This document shows positions 1-12,400 of a DNA stretch of 64,000 bases, one piece after another (position 1 is the stretch's first letter; the number at the start of each line of letters is the position of its first letter). The notes under the pieces are model-generated. The model did no database searches and was not told the DNA's origin. It was given only the letters and a program-made list of their open reading frames with translations. The stretch is taken from contig JANTQA010000023.1 of assembly GCA_027625915.1 (NCBI GenBank), positions 14,942,001 to 15,006,000 on the forward strand, written 5' to 3'. This DNA is from Anaeramoeba flamelloides. Taxonomy: Eukaryota; Metamonada; Anaeramoebidae. A program made the translations under genes and the position numbers.

Positions 1-1935
1 GGTTTTTTAATTTTAATAATTATTGGGTAAAGCTTAAAATTAAAAAGTTAGAAAATAAAAAAATTACTTTGGGAAGTTCTAAAGATGAATTATTAAACAC
101 TGGAATTTTTTTTTTTTTGAGTTTCTATTTTTTTGCTTTAAGAAAAGAGTTAAATCATAAATTTCCAAAAAAAAAATATTTTTTTATAAATAGTGATCAT
201 TAATAAAAAATCTAAAAATTCATTCTACAATAATATATCTAATATATTTTTTTTTTTTAGAATTGCATGAACTGTGGAGTATAAATAGGATTTATTTCCA
301 ATTACATAATATAATTAATTTTGGATAAATCTGGTTTCAAAAGAATAACTTGTTGATATTTTTTTGATAACCATATTTCATAATTTTGGATTTTTTTTGT
401 TATTTTTTATTTTACAAAATCTTTATTCACATGAGAAAACAGTTCATTTTTTAAATTGAAACACTTTTAAATTTTGTTTTGTATTTGTATAAAGTTTATA
501 TTTTTTCAAAAAAAAAAAAAAAATTAATACTCTAGTCATTTACCATGAATTTTACTCGATACACGAGGAATGACTTGAAACTAAACAGAGGTATTTCAAA
601 CTATCCTTCTATTGATTGGAAAAAAAATCAAATAACAAAAAAAAGTTCTTAGGATTCTCATTCGCAAAGCAATTCAATTAAAAAAATTAGTTTAAAAGAA
701 TTCTTAATTTTCAAAAATCAAAAAACGAAAAACATATAGGATTTCATGAACAAAAAATACAAATTTCCTAATATAGATTTAAAAAGTAAACTCAATTTTA
801 AAAAATCCAATTTATAAAAAAGAAATACTAAATTTCTTATTTTAAATTTCCAAAGGGTTAAATTTCTTTAATCTAAGGGTGTTGTTTTCATTATTTAATT
901 CGATTTTATCTAATTTTGATTTTATTTGGTAAAATTCTATAAATTTGACTAAAGTAAGGGTTTTGTAACATTCCAGAGAAACAAATAACTCATTTGAGAA
1001 ACTAAAAAAAAATGAAAAAAAAAAAATCTTCAAAATATCAAAAAGAGGAAAGGAGTGACATTTCAAAACTAACAAAGTTGTTTTCAAAATTATATTCAAA
1101 ACCATTCAAATTGAAACTTAGTTGTTACTCTTTTATGTTTTTTTCGAAAAATGTCCTCTTTTTTCGATTGTTTGTTTTTGGAGATCGATCATACACCACA
1201 GGTTGGTTAGTTTTTGATTATTATTAGACATTCATTAATTAAAAATTACAATTTTTTTTGTCCATTTTCAGATAATTATTTTTCACAGTAATAGCAAAAC
1301 TCTTAAAAGACATTATTAAAGAAAGTCTTTTAAAACAAAGTTCAAAAATAATCACCTGCTATAAATATTTTGAAATCATAATAAAAAAAAAACTTGGAAC
1401 TATAACAAAGGGGAATAACAATCTAAAAAAGAAACAATTTACACTGTAAAAAATACAGAGTGTCTTGTTCCGAATTATCAAATTGATAATATTCTTAAAG
1501 AAAGTTCATTGATATTGATAAATGTAATACTCTTAGATTGGCCTTTTTTTCGATATTTAATAAAGTAATTTTTTTCTAATTATTTCATTTTTTATTTTTT
1601 TTTTTTTTTCAAAAATTTTTTTTAATAAAAAAGGGTGTTATTGTGTATCTGTTAATTTAAATTGGGGTTTTATTTTTTTCTAAAAAAAAAAAATCAACAA
1701 TCATGAGCAAAATTGTATTCTGCCTTCTTTTCAATAAAAATATAAATTGAAAATTTCATAATTAATCTAAAAATGGAAAGAATAAATCAAATTTTATTCG
1801 AAAAAAAAAAAAAAAACCAAAAATATGAAAAAATTGAAGAAATGTAAAATAAATATAGAAAATATAAAATATAGAAAATTTTAAATACTTATCAAATCAA
1901 AAAAAAAAAAAAAAAACATAAGTATGAAAAAAAAA
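1..1935. other. AT-rich intergenic region
   Basis: This stretch downstream of the Hook-like gene is almost pure A/T with many A and T runs. Apart from a possible terminal exon at 842-982 (listed separately) I see no protein family, RNA gene or clear repeat here. A plus-strand frame at 1012-1227 is Phe/Lys-rich and looks like chance. Confidence 0.6.
842..982 (-). CDS. possible terminal exon, unidentified
   Basis: On the minus strand a T-rich tract ending in TAG at about 983 looks like a 3' splice site. It is followed by an open frame of about 46 codons ending in TAA. The encoded peptide is mixed in composition (it contains SLECYKTLTLVKF and KLDKIELNNENN) and not merely Phe/Lys, so it could be the last exon of a small gene. 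I tried to join it to an upstream exon near 1127-1220 with a GTAACA donor. That frame has no start codon or acceptor before its first stop, so the gene model fails. It may also be chance or a decayed fragment. No family is recognised. Confidence 0.22.
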   Translation of the reverse strand, partial: VSLECYKTLTLVKFIEFYQIKSKLDKIELNNENNTLRLKKFNPLEI

Positions 1936-4059
1936 TTAATTTTTTTCATAAAAATATCTTTTTCTTTTATTCTGGATTGGTTTGTTAAAATTTTGGTTTC
2001 TAATTCTTAAGATTTCTGATCCTAAAGAATAAATTGATGATGTTATTAGTTGGTTTTCCTTTTCTAAATTATTTGTTTTTTCTAAAAATTTCTTTTTCCA
2101 ATATTGGGAGTCTTTATTTTGGCAAATGAGTTGGCCTCTTTTTTTAGCATTTTCTAATAATCTTTTTTCCAAATGTTGTTTTATTTGCTCACTCTGTTTT
2201 AATTTCATGGAGAAATGGTTGATCGTTTGTTCCTTTTTTTGGATTTTCAAAAGGCAATTTTTAATTGACTTTCGATATTCCGTAATTTTTAAAGCTGCGT
2301 TTTTCTCTCTATTTTTGGAAGATATAACTAACTTTTCTGTTTCAAAGAGTTTATTTTGAGAGTTTTGGAATTGCTGGTTTAGTTTTACTTTTTCTTCTAA
2401 AGAATTTTTCAATTGAAGCATTAAATTTTCTTTATTTTTTTCTTGATCTGTTAATTTTTTTAAGAGTATTTTTTTGGAATTTGTTGATTGGATCAATTTG
2501 TCTTCCAAACTTTTAATAATATTTTGAGACGAATTGTCTTGATTTTTCAATTCTAAAGTTCCTTTTATTATCTCCAGTTCAGACTTTGTGGTTTCCAATT
2601 GAGATTCAAGTTGGATATTTTTCTTACCCATGGAAATCAATTGCTGTTCGACTTTTAATTTGGAGTCCTGTGTGTTCTTTAGTAATTGTTTCAATCTATC
2701 CTCGTGTTCGTTTTCTGTTGTTTCTTGCATTTGCCCTAATTTGATAAATTTATCAAACTCTGATTGTAATTTTGTTAATTGCTTTTTTAAAAATTCATTT
2801 TCCCAATGAACGGACATTGAAAAATTATTGTTTTCGCTGTTGTTATTATTGTTATTTGGATTGTTTGAATGGTCGTTGCATATGTTATTGATTTTCAATT
2901 GCTCTTTTAATTCAATCAATTCGTTGTTGATCAATGTATTCTTTCTTGAAAGTTCTTCATATCTGACCAAGCCTTCGTTGCGGCTTTTGATTGCTTCATT
3001 GAGTTCGTTTTTTGTCCTTTCATATGAAGATTTGTAGTGTTGGTTTTCAATTTTTAATTCCTGGTTTTCATCCTTTGTAACCTCGTAATTGTTTTGCAGT
3101 TGGCTGTTTTTTTCTAGCTGATCGTTGAGTTGCTCAATTTGACTTAATAGTTCTTCGTTCCGGTTTTCCAGTAAAACCAGTGAGTCCTTTAATTGTGGGA
3201 TTTGTTCGATTTTTTCTTTATAAAGCTTGTGTAAAGTCTCCAGTTTTTTAAATTCTTCCAATTGTTCATTCAATTCAATTATTTCATAATCTAATCTTAG
3301 CTTTTCTTTTTCGGTTTCTTTTAATCGTGTGTTCTCGATCATTATCTTTTCGAGCTCTTGATCATGCTTTGATTCTAATTCCTGTCCTAAAGTCAAGTGG
3401 CTTTTTTTCAATTTCTCATATTTGGTTTCATATTTTTTTAAATGTTTATACATTTGATCATTTTCTTTTTCTAATGATTTGAGTTTTTTTGTCATTTCCT
3501 GTTTTTCATCTTTTGCTTCCTTGATTTTTCCAATTGACTGTTGAATAATCTTGGATTGCTCTTTGAGTGTTTTGTTTTTTTTGTTTAATTCCTCTTTTTG
3601 TTGATCAACGGTTTCTTTTAATTGGAAAATGTTTTTTAAGAGCTCTTTTTCATTTGTATTTTCGTTTTCCTTTTTTCTTTTCTCTTCTTCGTTTTCCTTT
3701 TGTTTGTTGGTCAGTGTAATTTGTCCTTTCTGAGATTCCATTAAATTTTTGATAATTTGCATAATTGATAATTGTGTTTTCTTTGATAGTCTAGTTATTT
3801 TTTTGACAAACTTTGCCTTTCTCTCACAATACATGGAAGCGTATAATAAATATTTTAAAAATTGACACACTAAATCTGGTTTGTTGTTTCTTGAGAGGGT
3901 AATTATGTTGATTGGATCAAGATTTTTTCCGAGTTTGTTTAAATAAAAATAGAGTAATTCTTTATACACTTTCTTTAAATTTTTTACTCGATCAACCCAA
4001 TCGCTGTATGGGTTTAAATCCTCTTCGTTTTTGTGATCAAGTCCAGTGCATTCAGGATC

Positions 4060-4093
<34 letters not shown>

Positions 4094-4408
4094 TTGTGTT
4101 TTTTAATTTAACGGTTAGTTTATTTTTTTTTTATTTCAAAACAATCAAAGAAAAAAGAGTTTGAACAAATTACATTTGAAAAAGGATTTTTGAAAAAATA
4201 ACACCATCGTTAAAAGAATGAACTTTTGAAACTGGTGAAAGCAGGTTTAAGTCATTCACCTATTGAAATTTTAATAGAAATTAAATTGTTAATTTTTTTT
4301 TAGTTTGTTTTGTGTGCTTTTGATTAAAAGAAAAATACTTTAGAAATTGAGAAGTAAGATGATTGTTACCCATTCAAGAAGTGTTTCAAATTCTTCGTTT
4401 TGATCCAT
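1936..4408 (-). CDS. Hook-domain coiled-coil protein (HOOK-like dynein/cargo adaptor)
   Basis: Three exons are joined by phase: 4408-4370 (13 codons from ATG), 4259-4174, and 4060-1936, giving about 749 residues. Introns are 110 nt (GTAACA...ATAG) and 113 nt (GTAATT...AAAG). The first ~110 residues align by eye with the animal HOOK N-terminal calponin-like domain. Exon 1 ends LLEW, exon 2 gives VNDLNLLSPV and NDGVIFSKILFQ, and the join creates QIDPE. Exon 3 continues with DWVDRVKNLKK, the HOOK pattern NWRLKVSNLKK. Later residues YCERKAKFVKKI...QLSIMQIIKNLME match the HOOK CEKKQ...VMTAIQELM helix. Residues ~120-735 are almost all heptad-rich coiled coil with Glu/Lys/Gln. HOOK proteins tie membrane cargo to dynein and microtubules; this role is inferred from family. 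The C-terminal cargo region is not recognisable. Confidence is high for the domain and moderate for the function. Confidence 0.8.
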
Positions 4409-5308
4409 TTTAAATTATTTTTGTTAATTACAAATTAATAGAAAGATAAATATAAAACTGTTTTTTGAAAAAAATGATTTTTATTTTTGTAAAACTGGTT
4501 GTAATCAGATTAATTTGAATTTTATAATCCTGTTTAGTAGTTTAAAAAACAGAGTTTTAGTAAAAATAAGTTTGAACTATTATTTCTTGCAAATAAAATG
4601 AAACAAAATTAACATTCATATGCTGTGATCAAAATAATGAATGCATAACGACTATAAACCCTGTTTCAAAATATAATCCGTGCTTTTTTTTCTTCTTGTT
4701 CCAAGTCTCAATCGAATCAACTATCAAATAGTATACTCAAGTTCAAATCAATTTTGAAAGTAACCGTTTGGATATTTTTAGTATAATTTAAATTAGGAAA
4801 TTATGTAAATTTTTCATAATTATTCAATTTTTTTCAGTTTTTATTCAAATTTTAAGTTTTTTTGATCATCGATTTAATTCTTAAAATTTGCTATATTTTA
4901 AGAGATAAATTTTTTTCATTTAATTTTGAATTTAAATTTCTTTTGATTTACTGAAATTACCAAATTTTTAAACATTGAATTCATTTTTATATACAATGAC
5001 AGTCATTTATCTGTTTATTTTGTATACTTCAGTAATATATGACTTTATTATAAATATGTAAATAATTTAGTGTTGTTTTTTTATAATTTAATATTTTTAA
5101 TCGAGATATTAAATTTACAAATAATAAAAATTTTAAGGGGTCTAATTTTCAAATTATTTGTTAATCAGTTATTACTAAATAATTGCTTTTAATTATTATA
5201 TTTCATGTACCCCTTTCAGATTATCTACTTTATTTGAATTTTTTTCAGAAATCAATACCCTAATATTTAAGCTTTGGTAAATTGTGTGAATTTTATTTTT
5301 TTTCTTAA

Positions 5309-5501
5309 GAGTAAGTTCTATTTTTAAGACAAAAACTTTGAACGAAATTTTAGGCTCAAAAAAAATCTTAAATTAAGGCATAAAATACAAATTCTAGGAA
5401 AATTGTATGTAAAAAAAATCCTAAAAATGTGCTTTATATCAGATTTTTTTTGTGTCTTAAATTTCGTTAAAAGCTTGTGTCTTAAAAGTGGAACTGACCT
5501 T
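5309..5501. mobile_element. mariner-like MITE, copy A1 (diverged)
   Basis: The left arm, starting near GTAAGTTCTATTTTTAAG, and the right arm, ending CTTAAAAGTGGAACTGACC, are reverse complements with mismatches. Each arm is about 75 bp, around an AT-rich centre. It is more diverged than the other copies and its ends are less exact. A short open frame here is only the hairpin read through. Confidence 0.75.
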
Positions 5502-6052
5502 ATTATTTTAAAAATGTTTTTCTGATGACATTTTTTAGAACAACAATTATTAACATAGCTCCACAAAATATATAATATTGGAATTTCTACTTAATCTTAT
5601 ATGATTGTCGCAAGTAATTTTAGAATATGAAATAATTAATAATAATAAAAATCATTCTTAAAACTTTAAATTGTAGAGTGATTAGTATTTATTTTTTCTG
5701 GTTTTTATTTTAAATCTAAGTGGGATTTTTCTTGTGTATCCTTTGGAAATTAACAATGGATCAATTTCAGTAATGTATCATCAAAGTAAACAAAATCAAG
5801 TTCTTTACTCGATTCATTTCAAAATAAAATATTAATAATTATTATCAAAAATCATAATCTTTTAAAATAGATTTTTCGAAAAAAAAAAAAAAAAAGTACA
5901 ATAAAAAATTTCACGAAAAAACCTGATATTTATTAATTTTTTTTTAAGATATAATTCTTTCTAAATTCAATTTTATATTTTTTAGAAATTAATTTGATTT
6001 TTTTTTTTTTTTCCTTCTTTTCCAAAAACTAGCACACCAAGAATTTCAATTA

Positions 6053-6247
6053 CAGTCAGTTTAACTTTTAAGGCACAAACTTTCAACGAAATTTAAGGCA
6101 CAAAAAAATCTCAAATTAAGGCTCAAAATTTGTAAAATTTTTTTTACAATTTATTTTTATTAGAATTTGAATTTTGTGCCTTAATTTGAGATTTTTTTGT
6201 GCCTTAAATTTCGTTGAAAGTTTGTGCCTTAAAAGTGAAACTGACTG
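6053..6247. mobile_element. mariner-like MITE, copy A2 (best conserved)
   Basis: This is a near-perfect inverted repeat of 195 bp. It opens CAGTCAGTTTAACTTTTAAG and closes with the reverse complement CTTAAAAGTGAAACTGACTG. The arms run about 80 bp and share GGCACAAACTTTCAACG. It is flanked on both sides by TA, the target duplication used by Tc1/mariner elements. There is no coding capacity. It lies about 200 bp beyond the RasGEF stop codon and, if transcribed in the 3' UTR, would form a long hairpin. Confidence 0.9.
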
Positions 6248-6442
6248 TAATCGAAATAAATATACAATGAATAAAATAATAAAAATAAAAAAATCCTGAA
6301 ATTTAAAATTATTGTTTTCATTTATATTTTTATTTTTTTTAAATTTTAGTTATTTAATAAGAATTAGAAAATAATTATTTTCATGTTTATAATAATTTAT
6401 GTTAGTTTATGTATTCAAATGGACAGGTGAGTTATTATTTAT

Positions 6443-8843
6443 TTATTTAATTGCAGATTTTTTTGCTTTTCTAGGTTCATATTTCAATGATTTGCGATAA
6501 CATTCATTTTCATCCCAAATTTTTAATTTTTCAAGATGTGTAGATATTTGATGTATAGCTTGGAAGTAATAAGGTTTTAATTGGTATTGTTTTATTTCCT
6601 CAATTACTGCATAAACTAATCTTCTTTTATAAAAATTAATCAACCCATCAATTTTATTTGGGTTTCCATCTTCGATAAAAGTAAGATCAGTTAAATATAC
6701 ACCAAGATAAGGGATACATGGCGGATTTAAGCCATGAAGAATATTCCTATATATTTTATAAGCTTGATCTGAAGACATTTGTGTTACAAGTGTTTTAAAT
6801 AATTCATCAGTTGTCTTTGGTAAATCACCCCAAGTGAATTTTAATCTATGGATTGAAGCAGAATTCAATCCTGATAAAATTGAAATTATGGAATTAAAAT
6901 TTTGCAATTCTCGAAGTTTCCCAGCAATTCTAATCACCTTGTCTAAACTTATCGTTCTTTTTTTTAATCTACCTTGATGTAATATTTCTGTTGCGACCCA
7001 TTGGGATAAATCATTAAATCGGTGGATGAATGCCAATACATTTTGTGCCCTGTGTTTATATTTTGCTTTACTCCATGATAGGTTTAACAATTCTGTTGGC
7101 TATAAAGTTCAAAATAAAAAATTAATAATAAATTGTTCAATTTTAATAGTTGATGAAAAATTTTAAATTATTCCAAGTCATTTTTTCCTATGATTTCTGG
7201 AGATGTACTGTCAAGTGTTTTAAAGTGGCGTAGAGTGCTTTCAAGTGTGGTAGAGTTGAGAAAAATTAATCATTTTACTGATTCTTTTATATTCTGGTAA
7301 ATTTCATGGTGGTTTTCTTGATTTTTTTATACTTGATTCAAAAAATCTATCAATTTTTACAATAAAAAGAAAACTCAAGAAAACCTAATGGTACTTTTTT
7401 TAATTCAAGAAATAAAAAGAAAATTACAAAAATTTACTTTTAATTACTTGTTTTCAAAAAAAAAAGATAACAGAACTTTTCTTGAATGGGAAATAATTTA
7501 TTAAAATCAACGAATATACTCAGCTCTTTTACATTTTGTAAACCCTAAAAACAGTAAATAATTTTTCATTTAGTCATAATATATGATTTATTATTTTTAC
7601 AAAATTAATATAAACTACTTTCGAAAAATAAGGGCCCAGTTTTTCAAATTATACTCACTAAACTAATTATATGAGGAACCCTGTAAATAATCATCAATAA
7701 ACTAGAAGTTGATGGATAATCATCAGAAGATTAAATACTAACAAGGTGTCTTCTTTAAAAATTTTTATACGTTGAAAAAAATCTATTTCATTTTTTTGTA
7801 CAAAAATTTGGCTAAAAAAAATCATCCAAAATTTTACAACATCTGGATATTATCGAATTTTTTTTTCGGTTGTAAGAGTAATTTGATTGAGAATTAAATT
7901 GAAATTTTTCATCATGTAAAAATATTAAATGTAAATCAGTGAAGAAAAATTAACATCTGAAACTATTTGATTGAAGAAACTAACAAAAAAAAAAAAATCA
8001 AATTGTCATCTGATTGTTTGAAAATTTTTTTTATTTTCTTCCAATTTTTCAGTCAAAAGTTTGGTTAGTAAATTATGAAGTAGAAAATTTTATTTAAATT
8101 ACATCATTAATCAACTGCCCAACATCATATTGAAATCCAATGATTCTAGAACGAGATCTCGAAATTTGGGCCCCTATTTTTTGAATTTAGTTTAATTATT
8201 TTTCTTCTTCTCTTTTTTTTTTATTTGAGATAAAATTTTATTTAATTACTTCTTTCTCTCAATAAATAAATATTTTTTTTTAAATTTTTTTGGAACATTA
8301 TTTAAATCTTAAATTTATTTTTGTTTTATAAAATATTTTATGAATCAAATGAATATATTTGAGAAAAATCGAAAAACTGATGATTTTTACAAAATTTTGA
8401 GAAATTGTTTAATTTTTCGTTTTTGCTCTTTTAAAATGTTTTTATGTTTTTTCTTTTTTTTCAAAAAAAAAAACGTTAATAAAAGTCAAATTCGAATATT
8501 TTTTGAATAAAAATATCTTTTTTTAAAAAAATTAAATCTTAATTAAAGGAACTAAAAAATCCGATGTCTTTGGAATTATGTAATTTTAAAAAAAAAAAAT
8601 TTAAAATTATTAATAATTTTATTGTTTATACGGATATATATCATATATAGTACCGTTTTTCGTTGTAAAATTGGGAAATACTTAGATAAAATCGCGTTTT
8701 TTCAAAAAAGTTTACATGTTTTTTCTTTTCATTCGTCATTTTATTTTTTTTAATTTTTGAAAAAGTACTCGAATTCTTTTGAAATCATTCTTTTTGTTTC
8801 AGGGATTTGAAAAAAAGTAAATGAAAAAAAATAGGTTTACTGG

Positions 8844-8875
<32 letters not shown>

Positions 8876-9163
8876 AATTATATACAGATAGAAGGTAATT
8901 GAAACAAATCCTTGGAAAACAATGGGAATTTTTGGATTTAAAATCAAGGAAGTCATTTGATTTTATATTTTGAAAACTTCAAAACGATTAAAAGTGGGTT
9001 TTTGTTTAAAGTCTTGAAATTTTTGGATCTTTAAACGCCAAGAAAAAGAATTAATTTAATTTTTATATAATTACTAGTTGGGGAAGAAAAGTGGTCAAAA
9101 TATTACTTTATTACATATTCCAAATTAGATTAGCTTACATATTTTGTGTATGTGTGTGTTTTG

Positions 9164-9206
<43 letters not shown>

Positions 9207-9466
9207 CAGATAAACAAATTTTACGCATCTCTCGCGTGAATAGAGGGCATTTAATGAAATAAAAAAATCTTCATAGCTGTGATATATATATATATATATA
9301 TATACAGATAGAAGCGAAATTTCAAAATTAGGGGAAAACTTTTTTATTATATTTTTTTTTCTTTTTTCATTTGCCTTTTAAAAAACACAATGATAAAACA
9401 ATATACTTATTTATTAATTTGTATTGGTTATTATCTTTAAAGACTTCAGTAAAATGCCTCATTATT

Positions 9467-9499
<33 letters not shown>

Positions 9500-12400
9500 A
9501 ATCAAACAAATTTTTTACTGATGAAAAATCTGCCCCTATTTTTGAAATTAAGCTAATATATATATATATATATATAGAAGGATTTTTCATTTTGTTACTG
9601 TTGATGGATATTATGATAAATATAATCCTTTATTTATTATGCATAATGAAGATAAAATGAGAAAAAAAAATAAAAAAAATACTTGATCAATATAACGAAT
9701 TCAACCTTTATAAAATTAAAAGAGAATCAATTTAATTAATAAAAATTATGATTTTTTGGGTGTAATAGTTTTTTCAAAAAATCAATTAGGTTTGATAATT
9801 TAGACCCTTCATAAAAAGTTGAATGATTTTTAATTAATTAATTCTTTATTCCTAATAAATACCCAGTTCTTTTTAAAAAAGAATTTGTTTATAACTAAAA
9901 ACCAAAATATAATTGTTTTGAGAGATCTTATTTGTTTAATGATTTGTGTGTTTCGCTTGATATTAATCGTACTTAATTTTTTTTTGTAATACAGTCAGTT
10001 TCACTTTTAAGGTACAAACTTTTAATGAAATTTAAGGCACAAAAAAAATCTCAAATTAAGGCACAAAATTCGGATTCTAGTAAAAATAAATTGTAAAAAA
10101 AAAAATTCCAAATTTTGTACCTTAATTTGAGATTTTTTTGTGCCTTAAATTTTGTTGAAAGTTTGTGCCTTAAAAGTGAAACTGGGTGTATATAATAATA
10201 TTGAAATTATTATTCTTGTTAAAAAAAAAATAAATTATTAATAATAATACTATTATACTTTTCTAGATATTACAATTCACTAGTAATGATATAAAAAAAC
10301 ATCATAAAAAGAATGAATCAGTTAAAGAAAAAATAAATCAAAAGATTTACTTGGATTTTAGAATACATCTTAAAATCAATTAAAGTGATTTGTCTAGCGA
10401 TTTCTAATTCATCAACATCAAAAAGTTTAAGTTTTGGTGAAAAAATATTTTTAGGAATGATTGGTTCTGGTGGATTTCCTTTATATTTTTTAATATTTGT
10501 TTCTCCATTTCTTTCTTTCAAAGCTTTTAATTTGGTTAATAATTGGTTAGCCATTTTAGGATGTTGTTCCATGACATCCCCTTCAAGAAATCTTTGTAAA
10601 TATTGTAAAACTTGTTCTTCGGGGTTTTCTAAATATTTGTCAATCCAAATTTTAATGGCATTACCAACTCTAATTTGTACAGAATTTTTTTTTTTACTAT
10701 ATTCGTCTTCGTTTTCAGTTCTTAGTTTTGGTACTTTGAATCGTTCAATCAATTTAATTAAAAAATTATGTGAAGAAGTAAAAGATTGGTATGTCATGAG
10801 ACATGTTTGAATATAATCCATACTAACGCCATTGGGGTTTGTTAATTTTTCTACTATTTTATTTAAAGTTGCAGCTTTGATATGCTGTTTTCCACCTTTT
10901 CCATTTTCACTTGATAAAATGAGATATTTTTCTCCTTCTGGTTCATCCCAAATATTAATATCATTTTCTTCTTCTTCAAATTCATCATTTAATCTATTAT
11001 ATTGTATTGTTGTTTAGTGTATTTTGTTCAATTTTGTTGTATTGAGAGTATAATTAAATATTTTTAAATGCTTAAAGTGGATATATAAAAAATAATCCGT
11101 TTATAATAATATTAAGAAGATTTTATATCTAACAACAAGCTAAAACTTAATTAAAAGTGCATTTTTTGTTTTACATTTATTTTTCTTAATTTATTATTGG
11201 AAAATGAATATTTAAAGAATAAAATTAAATTTAAATACAAGAAAAGGCTTAAGTAAAAAAGTAAATCAAAAAAAAAAAAAAAAATAATAATTGACTATTA
11301 AATTTTTAAAGTTCTGTCTTTGAGAATCTTGAAATTAATCAAATAGAAATGTTTTACTATTTTAATTACAATTATAATATGTAAAAGATTTTTTATTTGG
11401 ATAAAATTGAAAAAAATAACAATTTTTTTAGAACTTTTATTTTAATTAATTTGTGAGATTTTAAATTTTTTTTTCATTACATATTTACAAATTCATGTGT
11501 TAATTTAATCGGAAATTAAAATTGGTATAACTCTTAGAGTCAATTTTATGCTAAATAATTCTTGAATTATGTAAAAGAAAATTAAATAGCCAACATAAAA
11601 GAAAATATTTTACAATAGGGATATTAATTACCGAAATGGGGGGGGTGTTATGTTCTGTTGTCGTTTTCCAGTTGATAAAAGTGATAAAATTTTAAATATT
11701 TTCATTTTTTTTTTTTTTTCATCATAATAATGAAACTAATTTCCTTCCCTAGATGTTCATTTAAAAACAATTGAAAAAAAAAATTCCTCTGTTCAAAGAT
11801 AAAAAATCCAGTTATTTTGCACCCACTAACCTGAAAATAAATTGAATTTACAACGCTAATATATGACCATATCAAGAAATTGAAACGACTTGACACCAAA
11901 AAAAAAAAAAATTGACATTCGGGAATCACTCAAGATGATGATTTTCGGGTAGCTTGAATATAATCAGAAATAGTATGTTTGAAGTATATTCAACCACACT
12001 TTTTGGTTTTATTTTATCTTTACTTTTCAAATTAACACTTTCATTTATTTTTTTTTTTTTTTTTTTTTTGGAATGAAATGAGTGTGTCTATCATCAATGA
12101 GATTTTCTATACGATTGTTGTATGTTATTTTTGTTTTTTAAAAAAAACAAACAATAAGTGACAAATATCGTATCATTGGAATTTTCTATTTTATAAATTC
12201 CACATTATTTGTTTTTTTATTTTAATTTTTTTTTCTCTGCTAAAAAAAAAAAAAATGAATGTCTATTAAATTTACAAAGCGTAATAAATTCTATTTGTTT
12301 TTTAATATAGTCAGTTCCATTTTTAAAGAACAAATTTTGAATGAAAATTAAGGTATAAAAAAAAATTCTCAAAAAAAAAGTATAAAATTCCGATTAAAGT

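Larger units (their letters stand above)
4409..6442. other. intergenic region between Hook-like and RasGEF genes
   Basis: About 2 kb of AT-rich sequence lies between the start of the Hook-like gene and the 3' end of the RasGEF gene; both are on the minus strand. It holds two copies of the mariner-like MITE (listed separately). I see no other gene or motif. Confidence 0.6.
7100..10350 (-). other. 3251-nt intron of the RasGEF gene
   Basis: The GTAAAT donor and TATAG acceptor are fixed by reading phase and by the continuity of the CDC25 domain (KIQ|PTELL). Inside are MITE copy A3, a putative element with GGGCCC ends (7631-8175), an A31 run at 8844-8874, and TA microsatellites near 9165-9204, 9282-9304 and 9557-9575. 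No other gene is seen. Confidence 0.85.

Noticed and set aside
1119-1220. Upstream exon for the possible gene ending at 842
   Set aside because: A GTAACA donor fits the phase, but the frame has neither an ATG nor an AG acceptor before its first stop.
1012-1227. Plus-strand frame starting MKKKKSSKYQKEE
   Set aside because: It begins in an A run, overlaps a better candidate on the other strand and shows no family.
5324-5566. Open frame on the minus strand with Cys-rich start
   Set aside because: It is MITE copy A1 read through; no homology expected.
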